From a virus, in the IMG/VR virus record IMGVR_UViG_3300010883_000264, positions 1 through 30,458 of that record: 30,458 bases of DNA. One strand, given 5' to 3'. The translations under genes were made by a program, and so were the position numbers. Positions 23,259-30,296 of the stretch are shown here, piece after piece (the stretch's first letter is position 1; the number at the start of each line of letters is the position of its first letter). Below the pieces are notes generated by a model. The model was given only the letters and a program-made list of their open reading frames with translations. It was not told the DNA's origin and did not search any database.

Positions 23259-24155
23259 TTATGGATTACAAAAACGGTAAAAATTAAAACTAAATGTTAC
23301 TTTCAAACCAATTAAACGGTCATTGGATGCCTCCTTTAATCTTGAAATTTGTATTGGTGCGGTTAAAACAAAATCATTTCCAAGTTCAACAAATTCAAAC
23401 CACCAATTGTTAAACCATTGTAAAACGTCATTTTCTAAATTATCCCATTCCTTCAAAAGTTCAACATTAATTACTGATTCCTTTATTGAAATTGTGTTTA
23501 ATTCCGTAAATGCATCCGCAATAAATGGTGATGTTTCAATTGTAATATAACAATCTTCGGCGGTTGCGGTAAAATCAAATATTATATCCGTTGTTGTTAC
23601 GGCGGAAAAAATTGCAATATCACTTGCACCCGCAATTGTTCCCAATTTTATATTTGAATCCGGAACACCGTTTAAACCTTTAATATCTACAACATAAATT
23701 CGTCCAATTATTAATTTAAGTTTTTGATCAATTGCAATTTCCGTTACACCCGTTGGTGTTAAATAATTTTGTCTATATGTAGCACCAACAATTTCGGATC
23801 CTAATGCCGTTGTTGGAACACTCTTATTCGTCCAATCATCCGGCGGTGTGTTACCGGTTGCACCAACCCAATTAACACCATTTTTTACAAGTTCATCACC
23901 CTTTACCGGAATTAATGTTGTATCATGTTTATTATATGCCGTAAACGTCCAACTTGAATTTGTCAATATTGTATTGCGGTTGAAATCGGTTGTTGCAATT
24001 GACATTTCCGGCGGATTAATTATCATCAACGGCAAATCCTTTGAATGTATTTCATCAACGTGTTGTGGATAACCCAACAAACATTCACCTTTTGTAAACG
24101 TCCAATTACGGATCATCTTTGTAACTATTTCTTCACTATTTATTATTGCACTCAT
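23259..24155 (-). CDS. Tail protein with inserted carbohydrate-binding-like domain
   Basis: 298 residues. Residues 1-80 (HSKDLPLMIINPPEMSIAT, then SSWTFTAYNKHD) and 230-298 (ELLKEWDNLENDVLQWFNNW, RLIGLKVTFSFNFYRFC) look like two halves of one small tail protein. Between them residues about 87-226 form a separate beta-sandwich-like unit: a W-G-x-T-P-x-D-W-T opening, a YRQNYLTPTGVTEIAI strand, Ile-Tyr-Val-Val-Asp, and ending TISIKE. This is the layout of CBM4/9/CenC-like or related jelly-roll modules. It may bind host-surface glycans. Start overlaps upstream as ATGA. Confidence 0.7.
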   Translation of the reverse strand: MSAIINSEEIVTKMIRNWTFTKGECLLGYPQHVDEIHSKDLPLMIINPPEMSIATTDFNRNTILTNSSWTFTAYNKHDTTLIPVKGDELVKNGVNWVGATGNTPPDDWTNKSVPTTALGSEIVGATYRQNYLTPTGVTEIAIDQKLKLIIGRIYVVDIKGLNGVPDSNIKLGTIAGASDIAIFSAVTTTDIIFDFTATAEDCYITIETSPFIADAFTELNTISIKESVINVELLKEWDNLENDVLQWFNNWWFEFVELGNDFVLTAPIQISRLKEASNDRLIGLKVTFSFNFYRFCNP

Positions 24156-24493
24156 CTTGATTTTCTTTTGCTATTTGCCTTTTGATTTGCTTCATCTTGC
24201 ATTGCGTTGCGCACTTCATTTTCATATTCGTTATGTGCGGAACTCCATGATAAAAATGTAAAAATAATATACAAATTTGTTTCACGGCATGAATCAATTG
24301 CGTTTAAATTTCCAAACGTGAACAATCCCGTTTTTGCAACATCATATAAAGTATTTAACCATCCGTAAGGTTTCATTATTTCCCAATTGTTCGTTGCATG
24401 TCGGTTATCATTTCGGTTTCCGGATTTATAAACGTTTGGATATTTGCTTTGTAAGTGTTTATTTGTTTGCTCAAAAAAAAAATGAATCCCCAA
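24152..24493 (-). CDS. Tail assembly chaperone, T-like domain expressed by -1 frameshift
   Basis: 113-codon frame overlapping the upstream chaperone gene by 118 nt. The unique part (MKPYGWLNTLYDVAKTGLFT, then a Trp/Ser-rich helix and Lys/Arg-rich end) is typical of the T part of G/GT tail chaperones in Bacteroidota siphophages. It is better read as the extension of the 24376-25080 product through a -1 slip at 24473-24482 than as an independent gene: the ATG at 24493 has no leader of the type seen elsewhere. The fused product would be about 308 residues. Confidence 0.75.
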   Translation of the reverse strand: MGIHFFFEQTNKHLQSKYPNVYKSGNRNDNRHATNNWEIMKPYGWLNTLYDVAKTGLFTFGNLNAIDSCRETNLYIIFTFLSWSSAHNEYENEVRNAMQDEANQKANSKRKSR

Positions 24494-25080
24494 ACTTTTT
24501 CCATAGTTAGATTTTCAAACATCTTTGTTTTTTTAATTACCAATTGTTCATCAAACACCTCATTTTGTTCACGGCATAAAATTGCAATTTGTTCCGCAAT
24601 TACTCCAAACTTTCCGGATTCGTGTTTTTCTGCTAACATATCCAATTGCGCCGTTTCTATAAAATCACCAAATGTTGATTCTTTCATTTCCGCAATTGGA
24701 TAAAAGTATTTTTTCCCTTTGTAGGTAAATGAATTTTTTACACCATCTTCAATAACCATTTCTTCAACATCACCATTTAAAAAATTAGTCATTAATAATA
24801 ATGTTTCACCCATTTGCTCACCATCCACCAAATTTATTGTTGCTTCATCTATTCCCGTAAAAGTTGAAAACACTTTGCGGTTTGTTTTAATATTGTGCAA
24901 ATCACGTTCCAACTTCAACGCCTTTTTTGCCGTGTCCGTTTTTGGTTGTTGATCTTCGTTTGGTTCAACAAATGCATCCTTTTTAATAATGGAATAAATT
25001 TTGGAATATTCCTTTAATGTTATTTCACTCCATTTACTTGGAATTTTGCATTCTATTTCACCAACTACTAAATTAATCAT
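24376..25080 (-). CDS. Tail assembly chaperone (gpG-like)
   Basis: 234 residues. The N-terminus (IPSKWSEITLKEYSKIYSII) and STFTGIDEATINLV motif are of the Bacteroidota tail chaperone type. Codons near 200 (GFIFFL) read through a ten-T tract; without slipping the frame ends 39 codons later. Gp G keeps tape measure soluble and recruits tail tube protein; the GT form does so at a lower fixed ratio. Unusually, four tail genes intervene before the tape measure gene. A possible -7 box lies 19 nt upstream (25099-25106). Confidence 0.75.
   Translation of the reverse strand: MINLVVGEIECKIPSKWSEITLKEYSKIYSIIKKDAFVEPNEDQQPKTDTAKKALKLERDLHNIKTNRKVFSTFTGIDEATINLVDGEQMGETLLLMTNFLNGDVEEMVIEDGVKNSFTYKGKKYFYPIAEMKESTFGDFIETAQLDMLAEKHESGKFGVIAEQIAILCREQNEVFDEQLVIKKTKMFENLTMEKVWGFIFFLSKQINTYKANIQTFINPETEMITDMQRTIGK
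24473..24482 (-). other. Probable -1 ribosomal frameshift slippery site (T10)
   Basis: On the minus strand ATT TTT TTT TTG in the first frame can slip back one base to TTT TTT TTT GAG, entering the 24152-24493 frame. The downstream context (GAGCAAACAAATAAAC) shows no obvious strong stem, so slip efficiency may depend on the tract itself, or on transcriptional slippage. Confidence 0.7.
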
Positions 25081-25098
25081 TTGATTTGTTTTATGTTA

Positions 25099-25106
25099 CA
25101 AAAGTA
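25099..25106 (-). promoter_or_regulatory. Possible promoter -7 element before the chaperone gene
   Basis: TACTTTTG on the minus strand fits TAnnTTTG. Nearest TTG motifs are 16 and 25 nt upstream rather than 19, so the call is weak. The leader after it, AACATAAAACAAATCAA, has the early style. Confidence 0.35.
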
Positions 25107-25141
25107 AAAAAATCTTTGATTGCAATTTACGCAACTAAAGG

Positions 25142-26473
25142 TTATCCAAAATATAAAATTTTTGTTTTGCTCAATTCAAAATGAATTCGCATTATTAACG
25201 CATCCGCAATGTCCGGTGAATGTCCTAACAATTGTTTTATCTTATCCTTCGGTGTGATTGATAATTTGTTATCCTTGTCAACATCGTGTTGTTTCACCAT
25301 TTCAAATTCCATTATTATTTTTTGTCGCAATGTTGGATCATTTACATTTATAAATATTTGGCCGTTCATTACCTTTTGCGCGAACTTATAATAACATTGT
25401 GTTTTAAGGTTTCTAAAGTTTTCATTACCTAATGCACGGGAATTATTTACAAAGGATTTACACCCCTTTAAAATGTCAACAAACCCACCACCAACACCAT
25501 CCGAATCCGCAACAATGTTTGAACGTTGAACATTGTGTTTTTTTGCAAGATCATCAACCAAATTTGCAAGTTCATCAATCGAATTTTTATCCAACGTTTT
25601 AATTTCTTCAACCCTCCAATCATTCCACAAACAAATTACGGATTTATCACGCCCATAACGGGCAACATCAACGGATATATATTTGGCTCCAACACCCGAA
25701 ACAAAATCATTTGTGAACATATCATTCAACGCATCAATTGAAAACAATTGTGTGTCCTCATCTGAATATTCCCAATCACCAAACAACAAACGTTTTTGAT
25801 TCAACACATCCAATTGTTGCAATTGTTTAATGTAATGTTTTGAAATGTTTGGGTTATCCGTTACCAATGATTGAACAAATTGTTTTGTTTTTGGTAATGT
25901 ATTTGATTTAAATGGTTTGTAAAATTCGGTGTAAATCCAACCTTTTGATGGGTTGCATGTCATTAACAATTTTGGAATTAATCCGTGTTCGTCTAAATTG
26001 TAGCGCATCCGTGATTGAATAACATTAAATGCCATTGGTGTAATCTCGGTTGCTTCGTCTATAAATGCACCGGTTATTTCCATTGAACCAAGTGAATCAA
26101 AATTGGGATCCGAAGGATAATGAAACAAATCTTTCAATAAAATTTCACTTTGTGATTGGTGAATTGTAATTAATGATTTTGTTTCGTGATACGTAAAATC
26201 CACATTTGCTTTTAAACCTTGCATTGCACAAACTTCAAAGAATGAACGCAATGTTGTTTCTTTTAAATTCTTCAAACGTGAACGCCCGATTACATATCTT
26301 GTATTTGGATATTTCAAACATTGTTTTAAAACCCAATAAACACCCAACATTGATTTTCCACCACCCGCACCACCTCCATACAATACAACGTTTGTTTCTT
26401 GATCTTCTAAAAAATCAATTGCTATTGTTTGTTTTATTGATAAATTCATTTGTGGCATATGTTTTGGTTTCAT
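25142..26473 (-). CDS. terL: Terminase large subunit
   Basis: 443 residues. ATPase motifs: Walker A GGGAGGGKS at 33-41, Walker B GAFIDE at 135-140, coupling motif TCNPS at 172-176. The nuclease domain has D269 in VDVARYGRDKS, D323/D325 in VADSDGVGGGFVD and a C-terminal GHSPDIADALI. It packages DNA into the prohead through the portal and cuts concatemers. The start may be M1 (26473) or M6 (26458); the gene overlaps the small subunit by 59 nt. Portal is about 16 kb away in this map. Confidence 0.96.
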   Translation of the reverse strand: MKPKHMPQMNLSIKQTIAIDFLEDQETNVVLYGGGAGGGKSMLGVYWVLKQCLKYPNTRYVIGRSRLKNLKETTLRSFFEVCAMQGLKANVDFTYHETKSLITIHQSQSEILLKDLFHYPSDPNFDSLGSMEITGAFIDEATEITPMAFNVIQSRMRYNLDEHGLIPKLLMTCNPSKGWIYTEFYKPFKSNTLPKTKQFVQSLVTDNPNISKHYIKQLQQLDVLNQKRLLFGDWEYSDEDTQLFSIDALNDMFTNDFVSGVGAKYISVDVARYGRDKSVICLWNDWRVEEIKTLDKNSIDELANLVDDLAKKHNVQRSNIVADSDGVGGGFVDILKGCKSFVNNSRALGNENFRNLKTQCYYKFAQKVMNGQIFINVNDPTLRQKIIMEFEMVKQHDVDKDNKLSITPKDKIKQLLGHSPDIADALIMRIHFELSKTKILYFG

Positions 26474-26816
26474 TCCAATTAATCGACAAAGCTACTTCAC
26501 CCGTAATTTCTTGCCGTTCAACATATCCACGTGATTTTCCTTTACACTTCAAATAAAACAAAATTGTTGGAACGTTCCCATCTTTAATTAATTTCCACAT
26601 TTCCGATTCCGCAATGTCAATTGCAATTTCTTGGATATCATCAACCGCCAATTTAAAATCATCATCACTTTTGTAATATCGGTAAAATGTGGAACGTGAA
26701 CATTTACCAAAATGACATGCCAAAGTTACATTTCCCATGTTTTGCTCCATGTGTTGTAATAATACATCCTTTGTAATCTCGGTGCGCTTTTGTTCCTTTT
26801 TTATAGATTGTGCCAT
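26415..26816 (-). CDS. terS: Terminase small subunit
   Basis: 133 residues. Residues about 28-48 (GNVTLACHFGKCSRSTFYRY) form a helix-turn-helix that would bind the packaging site, followed by a helical oligomerisation region (DDIQEIAIDIAESEMWKLI) and a short C-terminal arm with KCKGKSRGYVERQE. Directly upstream of and overlapping the large subunit. The packaging site itself was not located. Confidence 0.85.
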   Translation of the reverse strand: MAQSIKKEQKRTEITKDVLLQHMEQNMGNVTLACHFGKCSRSTFYRYYKSDDDFKLAVDDIQEIAIDIAESEMWKLIKDGNVPTILFYLKCKGKSRGYVERQEITGEVALSINWNETKTYATNEFINKTNNSN

Positions 26817-26822
26817 TTCGTA

Positions 26823-26981
26823 TTAATTTAAGTTTTCGAAAATTACCCAATCCCGTTTTTCTGCAATCAAATAAAATTGTTTATCTAACATTTTAAATTC
26901 AAAATCATCTTTCATTTCTGATGCTTTTGCTTTTTCAAATATTGCTTTTGATACTTCACGAATTATTTTCATTTTAGCCAT
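26823..26981 (-). CDS. Unknown 52-residue protein before terminase
   Basis: Reads MAKMKIIREVSKAIFEKAKA onward, ending with KRDWVIFENLN, 6 nt before the terminase small subunit start. It is basic with a helical N-terminus and a beta strand near the C-terminus. ATG 26981 has only 4 nt after a TATTTTTG box; a second ATG at 26972 follows TAAA and could be the real start. Function unknown; position suggests a packaging accessory role. Confidence 0.6.
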   Translation of the reverse strand: MAKMKIIREVSKAIFEKAKASEMKDDFEFKMLDKQFYLIAEKRDWVIFENLN

Positions 26982-26985
26982 ACGA

Positions 26986-26993
26986 CAAAAATA
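26986..26993 (-). promoter_or_regulatory. Possible -7 promoter element before the terminase genes
   Basis: TATTTTTG on the minus strand, without a TTG at 19 nt. It lies 4 nt before ATG 26981, matching the layout at 12036-12043, so both could give nearly leaderless late transcripts. Confidence 0.35.
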
Positions 26994-27024
26994 CAATTAA
27001 AACTTTATAAAATAAAGGTTTGTT

Positions 27025-27324
27025 TTAATCGTTGTTGAATCCTTCGTGATTGAATCCCCCTAATGAACTAATTGGAACATTCAACGCTTCAACAATTGCA
27101 AATTCAAAAATCTTTGATTTGTTTTCATATCCTAAAACCTCACCCCAATTTTCACATAATTGTTGCCACATTTCAAATGTTTCTTTTGTTACTTTCAATG
27201 TTACAACCTTATCAAATTTGTCATTGGATGAATCAATTGTTTTGTCATTATCCAAATATGAATTTAGTGATTCGTATTTTTTAAAATCTTCGTTTGATTT
27301 ATATTTATCAAATTCTTTACTCAT
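27025..27324 (-). CDS. Ribbon-helix-helix-like protein
   Basis: 99 residues from ATG 27324; an earlier ATG at 27360 overlaps the hairpin and is rejected. Residues about 40-82 have the Arc/CopG layout: strand KVVTLKVTKETF, helix EMWQQLCENWG, turn, then helix KSKIFEFAIVEAL. The N-terminal 35 residues are charged and probably disordered. Such proteins often repress their own operon or mark a packaging or partition site. Placed just upstream of terminase, it could bind near the packaging site; not shown. Confidence 0.65.
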   Translation of the reverse strand: MSKEFDKYKSNEDFKKYESLNSYLDNDKTIDSSNDKFDKVVTLKVTKETFEMWQQLCENWGEVLGYENKSKIFEFAIVEALNVPISSLGGFNHEGFNND

Positions 27325-27343
27325 GGTAAATATTTTAAATGAA

Positions 27344-27371
27344 GAACGGGAAACAACCACGCTTCCCGTTC
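27344..27371 (-). terminator. Perfect 9-bp hairpin, possible terminator
   Basis: GAACGGGAA (27344-27352) pairs with TTCCCGTTC (27363-27371), 10-nt loop. The T-run is poor on the minus strand and absent on the plus strand. It divides the upstream unit (29283-27427) from the RHH-like gene. Confidence 0.5.
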
Positions 27372-27426
27372 ACCCAAAAAAAACCGGCTACAATTAAAAC
27401 AAACAAAATTGCAACCAATTATTAAT

Positions 27427-27711
27427 TTAGTTTAAAGATAAATTATTTTTATCCTTATCCAATTTTTTTTCTTCGTTTTCTTTGTTTAATGCTTCTTGCA
27501 CTTGCCCCATCTTCGCCCATAATCCACACATCCGATATTGTCGCGCCATTTCAATTTTAATTAATGTTGTTCCCAAATTATTTTTGTGTGTTTTTGTAAA
27601 CGTGATCAACATTTTTTCACATCCATCCATTTGTTCTTTTGTTCGTGAACTCCAAATGGAACGCATTATTGAAATCATTTCATCCGGTATTGATATTTTT
27701 TCGTTTTTCAT
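27427..27711 (-). CDS. Unknown early protein
   Basis: 94 residues; ATG 27711 overlaps the upstream stop as ATGA. The protein is helical and basic, with a repeated Met/Trp pattern (DEMISIMRSIWSSR, RQYRMCGLWAKMGQVQEAL) and a Lys/Glu-rich C-terminal tail. No family recognised. It is the last gene of the 29343-driven unit. Confidence 0.75.
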   Translation of the reverse strand: MKNEKISIPDEMISIMRSIWSSRTKEQMDGCEKMLITFTKTHKNNLGTTLIKIEMARQYRMCGLWAKMGQVQEALNKENEEKKLDKDKNNLSLN

Positions 27712-28148
27712 TTTTTCGTTTTCAATTGATTTTTATAATATTCTTTTTCTGCATCATCTAATTCTTTTTTTGTTGGCGGATGATTTATCATTAGATCCGT
27801 GTTTATAATCATATCCGCAACACGTGCCAATGTTTCTTTGTTAAATTCTGATTCACCCAAATCAACCATTTCCATCAATTCAAATGCTTGTGGGTTTTGG
27901 TTGTTTATTATCTCCAATCTAATCAATGACATTATCCTAAAAAGTTCATCTTCATATGAAATTTCTTCATCACCTTTTATTTGTTTTCTTGCGGTTGCTA
28001 AAATCCATTTGTGGAATGCGGTAAAATCTTCAATTATAAATTCACAATTTTCATTGCATCCGGAACATCTATTGTTGTTTTCTATTACATAGCAAGAACA
28101 ACAATTTGATAATACATTTTTCCGATATTCAACATTCATTATTTCCAT
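27708..28148 (-). CDS. Unknown protein with N-terminal Cys cluster
   Basis: 146 residues. Cys at 16, 17, 19, 28, 31 and 35 (NCCSCYVIENNNRCSGCNEN) suggest a zinc-binding finger; the rest is helical and acidic. The upstream stop is one base from ATG 28148 (TAAAATGG); M4 is an alternative start. A zinc finger joined to an acidic helical tail could be a protein-binding or nucleic-acid-binding module, but no function can be assigned. Confidence 0.75.
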   Translation of the reverse strand: MEIMNVEYRKNVLSNCCSCYVIENNNRCSGCNENCEFIIEDFTAFHKWILATARKQIKGDEEISYEDELFRIMSLIRLEIINNQNPQAFELMEMVDLGESEFNKETLARVADMIINTDLMINHPPTKKELDDAEKEYYKNQLKTKK

Positions 28149-28149
28149 T

Positions 28150-28548
28150 TTAGTTAAATTCTATTGTTATCTTTTTTGTTTCAAAATTTATTTCAATTGC
28201 CGTTACTGATAAATCACAATCCTTTTGAATTTCCGTTTCGGATATTATTTCAAATCCTTTGATGTGATCGGTTAATGAAATTTCTTGTGAAAATAAAGTA
28301 AATGTTTCATCTTCGTCTTTCTTGTAATATTCTAAATGAATATCAATTGCAATTTTGGTTGCATATGCCCCGAAATTTTTAATCCCCCATTCACGTGTTT
28401 CCAAATAAAATTCCCATTCAATACGTGCAAATTGCGAAACATCTTCAATTTCAAGGAAATCCAATTTAACGGTTTCTTTTAAAAATTTTTCAAGTTCAAC
28501 ATAATCAAAATAAATTTCATTGTTCTTTGTTGTTGTTACGAATGTCAT
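28150..28548 (-). CDS. Unknown acidic early protein
   Basis: 132 residues if started at ATG 28548, which overlaps the preceding stop as ATGA and has TAAAA 5 nt upstream; an ATG two codons earlier is possible. The sequence is rich in Glu and aromatic residues with likely beta strands (RIEWEFYLETREWGIKNF, KIAIDIHLEYYKKD, EINFETKKITIEF). No family recognised. It lies between two unknown genes of the same unit. Confidence 0.75.
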   Translation of the reverse strand: MTFVTTTKNNEIYFDYVELEKFLKETVKLDFLEIEDVSQFARIEWEFYLETREWGIKNFGAYATKIAIDIHLEYYKKDEDETFTLFSQEISLTDHIKGFEIISETEIQKDCDLSVTAIEINFETKKITIEFN

Positions 28549-29006
28549 TTGCATTTTACGATATTTTTTAATTTAAAGATATTTTTTTCACTCCATCGTT
28601 GGATTCTATTTTTCAAAGATCGTTTAACGTATTCAATGCCGTGTGTTTTTAATTGTTGTTCAACAAAATATTTTAATTCATCTTTACCATCGTATTGAAT
28701 CCAATCTTCAAATTCTTGTGTTTCATATTCTTGATAAACGGATTCGCTTGAATAATCCCAATGATCGGAAAAAGATATTAATGTTTCATTTGCTTCAATC
28801 GAATCACGGAATGATTCAAAATTAGACGTTCTAATAAAGTTTAATTCATCTTCGAACCATTCACACCAAAAAACTATTAAAACATCATCACGGTCTTTAA
28901 AATAGTAAACGGTGCATTCTAATCCGCCAATTGTAGTTTCATAATCTAATGTTTCGGTTCCATTGTTCAAAATGGTTAACATTATAAATTCGTGATTGTT
29001 TTTCAT
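28545..29006 (-). CDS. Unknown early protein
   Basis: 153 residues; ATG 29006 stands after AAACCCAAAAACAACCACA, while the longer frame (to 29147) overlaps the upstream gene. N-terminal beta-rich part (LECTVYYFKDRDDVLIVF), middle very acidic (SESVYQEYETQEFEDWI), basic C-terminus (KRSLKNRIQRWSEKNIF). No recognised fold. It is followed by its ATGA-coupled neighbour. Confidence 0.75.
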   Translation of the reverse strand: MKNNHEFIMLTILNNGTETLDYETTIGGLECTVYYFKDRDDVLIVFWCEWFEDELNFIRTSNFESFRDSIEANETLISFSDHWDYSSESVYQEYETQEFEDWIQYDGKDELKYFVEQQLKTHGIEYVKRSLKNRIQRWSEKNIFKLKNIVKCK

Positions 29007-29031
29007 TGTGGTTGTTTTTGGGTTTTTGTTT

Positions 29032-29283
29032 TTAGATGTTGCAATACATTTTTGATTCCCATTCAAAACCAAATGATTCATCCAATTCAACGGTAAATCC
29101 TTGCGCTTCAATTTTTTTGATTGTTTTCTTGATCTTATTATTATCAAGTGTTATTGCAAATGATTCAAGATTTAAAATCACGTTTTCAAGTTCACAAATT
29201 TTCTTTGTTGAAACGGTTGTAAATGCACCCACCGTTTGAATTACGTTTAAAACACGGTTGTATTTGATGTGTGTAATTATCAT
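29032..29283 (-). CDS. Unknown early protein
   Basis: 83 residues from ATG 29283; an ATG at 29310 would lie at the transcript start given by the promoter at 29314-29343. Features: a beta-prone N-terminus (MIITHIKYNRVLNVIQTVGA), a middle ICELENVILNLESFAITL and a helical Ile/Lys-rich segment. No family recognised. First gene of the unit that continues to 27427. Confidence 0.75.
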   Translation of the reverse strand: MIITHIKYNRVLNVIQTVGAFTTVSTKKICELENVILNLESFAITLDNNKIKKTIKKIEAQGFTVELDESFGFEWESKMYCNI

Positions 29284-29313
29284 TTTGTTTGTTTGTTGTG
29301 GTTGATTCATACC

Positions 29314-29343
29314 GCAATATACAACAATGTTTTAATAAAACAA
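29314..29343 (-). promoter_or_regulatory. Bacteroidota-type promoter, variant -7 box
   Basis: TTG at 29343-29341 and TATATTGC at 29321-29314 with a 19-nt spacer on the minus strand. The -7 box departs from TAnnTTTG at the last two positions, so it may be weaker than its relatives. Confidence 0.6.
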
Positions 29344-29351
29344 GTTTTTTT

Positions 29352-29735
29352 TTACTTTATTTTAATAAATGTTTCTATTTCCCACGTATAAAGACTTTTA
29401 AGGATTTCAACAACCATTAATTCATTATCCGTAATCAATCTTTTTTCACCATATTTTAACGCAAAACAATTATTTCCGTAATCAATCCAAACCATTCCAC
29501 ATTTCATTTCCGTTAAAACAACACTTCCATAAAGTTTTGTAAAGGTAACATCTTCAATTGCGTTTTTTAATGCTTCATTGTTCAATTCAAATGCACCATC
29601 GTATTTTGTTTTTACTTTTTCAATCCGATCCAATTCATTTTTTGCACCCAAAAATGTTTTGTATTTTTTTGAAAGTTCTATTCCGGAATATGAAACAACT
29701 TGAAAGTAATTTTCTATTTGTTCAACTTTATTCAT
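29352..29735 (-). CDS. Unknown early protein
   Basis: 127 residues, ATG 29735 behind AAAACCCAAAAACAAACATT. The N-terminus is helical (NKVEQIENYFQVVSYSGIEL), with a basic helix and later strands (YGSVVLTEMKCGMVWIDYG, NCFALKYGEKRLI). One Cys in each of two strands. Alpha-beta architecture; no family recognised. Last gene of the unit starting at 30169. Confidence 0.8.
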   Translation of the reverse strand: MNKVEQIENYFQVVSYSGIELSKKYKTFLGAKNELDRIEKVKTKYDGAFELNNEALKNAIEDVTFTKLYGSVVLTEMKCGMVWIDYGNNCFALKYGEKRLITDNELMVVEILKSLYTWEIETFIKIK

Positions 29736-29772
29736 AATGTTTGTTTTTGGGTTTTATAAATTACATTGATAT

Positions 29773-29925
29773 TTAACGTGAACAAATCATATCAGGATTG
29801 AAAGTTTCAAATTCCTTTTGCGCCCAATTTCGCGCATCATCATATGATTTAAAAAATTTAGTTTCTTCAAAAAAATCTTTATCCTTATTTAAATAATTTA
29901 TATAAAATTTGAAATCTTGATTCAT
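29773..29925 (-). CDS. Unknown 50-residue protein
   Basis: ATG 29925 has the leader ACCCAAAAAAACAAATATT; a longer frame to 29994 would start in the hairpin. The protein MNQDFKFYINYLNKDKDFFE continues with SYDDARNWAQKEFETF, a pattern of strand, basic loop and aromatic helix found in many tiny phage proteins. Function unknown. Confidence 0.75.
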   Translation of the reverse strand: MNQDFKFYINYLNKDKDFFEETKFFKSYDDARNWAQKEFETFNPDMICSR

Positions 29926-29946
29926 AATATTTGTTTTTTTGGGTTT

Positions 29947-29975
29947 AAAAAAATGCGGGGATCTCACCCGCCGGT
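29947..29975 (-). terminator. GC-rich hairpin with T-run between early genes
   Basis: GCGGG (29955-29959) pairs with CCCGC (29967-29971) around TGAGATC read on the minus strand; seven T residues follow. The flanking GGGTTTAAAAAAAT on the plus strand matches that near 306-319, so the two elements are near copies. Confidence 0.7.
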
Positions 29976-29980
29976 TTTTT

Positions 29981-30169
29981 TTAATGGATAACAATTAATC
30001 CATTTGCAAAACTTTGTTTGTGCCACGTGCAAACACAAATTCCTTTTGCATTTCTAATAACAAAATCTTTGTTGATTTTTTTTGATGTTAATGCATCCGG
30101 ACATAATTTCTTGATTTGCTTAATTGTTGCCTTTCCGAATGTTTTTTGTGTGGTTGTTACTTGTATCAT
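29981..30169 (-). CDS. Unknown small basic early protein
   Basis: 62 residues from ATG 30169 (an ATG at 30196 lies at the expected transcript start). Reads MIQVTTTQKTFGKATIKQIK, then KNAKGICVCTWH-like residues near the C-terminus with two Cys and a His, which could bind a metal. Very basic. No family recognised. First gene of its unit. Confidence 0.75.
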   Translation of the reverse strand: MIQVTTTQKTFGKATIKQIKKLCPDALTSKKINKDFVIRNAKGICVCTWHKQSFANGLIVIH

Positions 30170-30198
30170 AATGTTTGTTTTTGTTTGTTTGAACACTT

Positions 30199-30228
30199 CA
30201 AAGATACAACAAAGTTTTACTTATTCAA
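30199..30228 (-). promoter_or_regulatory. Bacteroidota-type promoter
   Basis: TTG at 30228-30226, 19 nt, TATCTTTG at 30206-30199 on the minus strand. It lies directly after the terminator at 30261-30286 and drives the unit 30169 to 29352. Confidence 0.85.
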
Positions 30229-30260
30229 CATTTATTTTAGTTTATTTTCATTTAATTTTG

Positions 30261-30286
30261 AAAAAAGGGGGCAATGCCCCGCCCCC
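30261..30286 (-). terminator. Terminator after the gene spanning the circular join
   Basis: GGGGGC (30267-30272) can pair with GCCCCC (30281-30286), or GGGGC with GCCCC at 30276-30280; six T residues follow on the minus strand. It ends the unit that begins at 718 and crosses the join. Confidence 0.8.
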
Positions 30287-30296
30287 ATTGATTTTT

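Noticed and set aside
24473-24482. Homopolymer sequencing error splitting one chaperone gene
   Set aside because: Possible, but the zero frame continues 39 codons beyond the tract and the family is known for -1 frameshifting, so a programmed slip is the better explanation. Kept as the alternative in the finding.
27339-27425. 28-codon plus-strand frame starting in the hairpin
   Set aside because: No promoter or leader, opposite orientation to all other genes, and its start overlaps the inverted repeat.
30170-30196. Upstream in-frame starts for promoter-proximal genes (also at 684, 2672, 29310)
   Set aside because: They fall at or before the transcript start predicted from the promoters, whereas the downstream ATG in each case sits behind a conserved leader.
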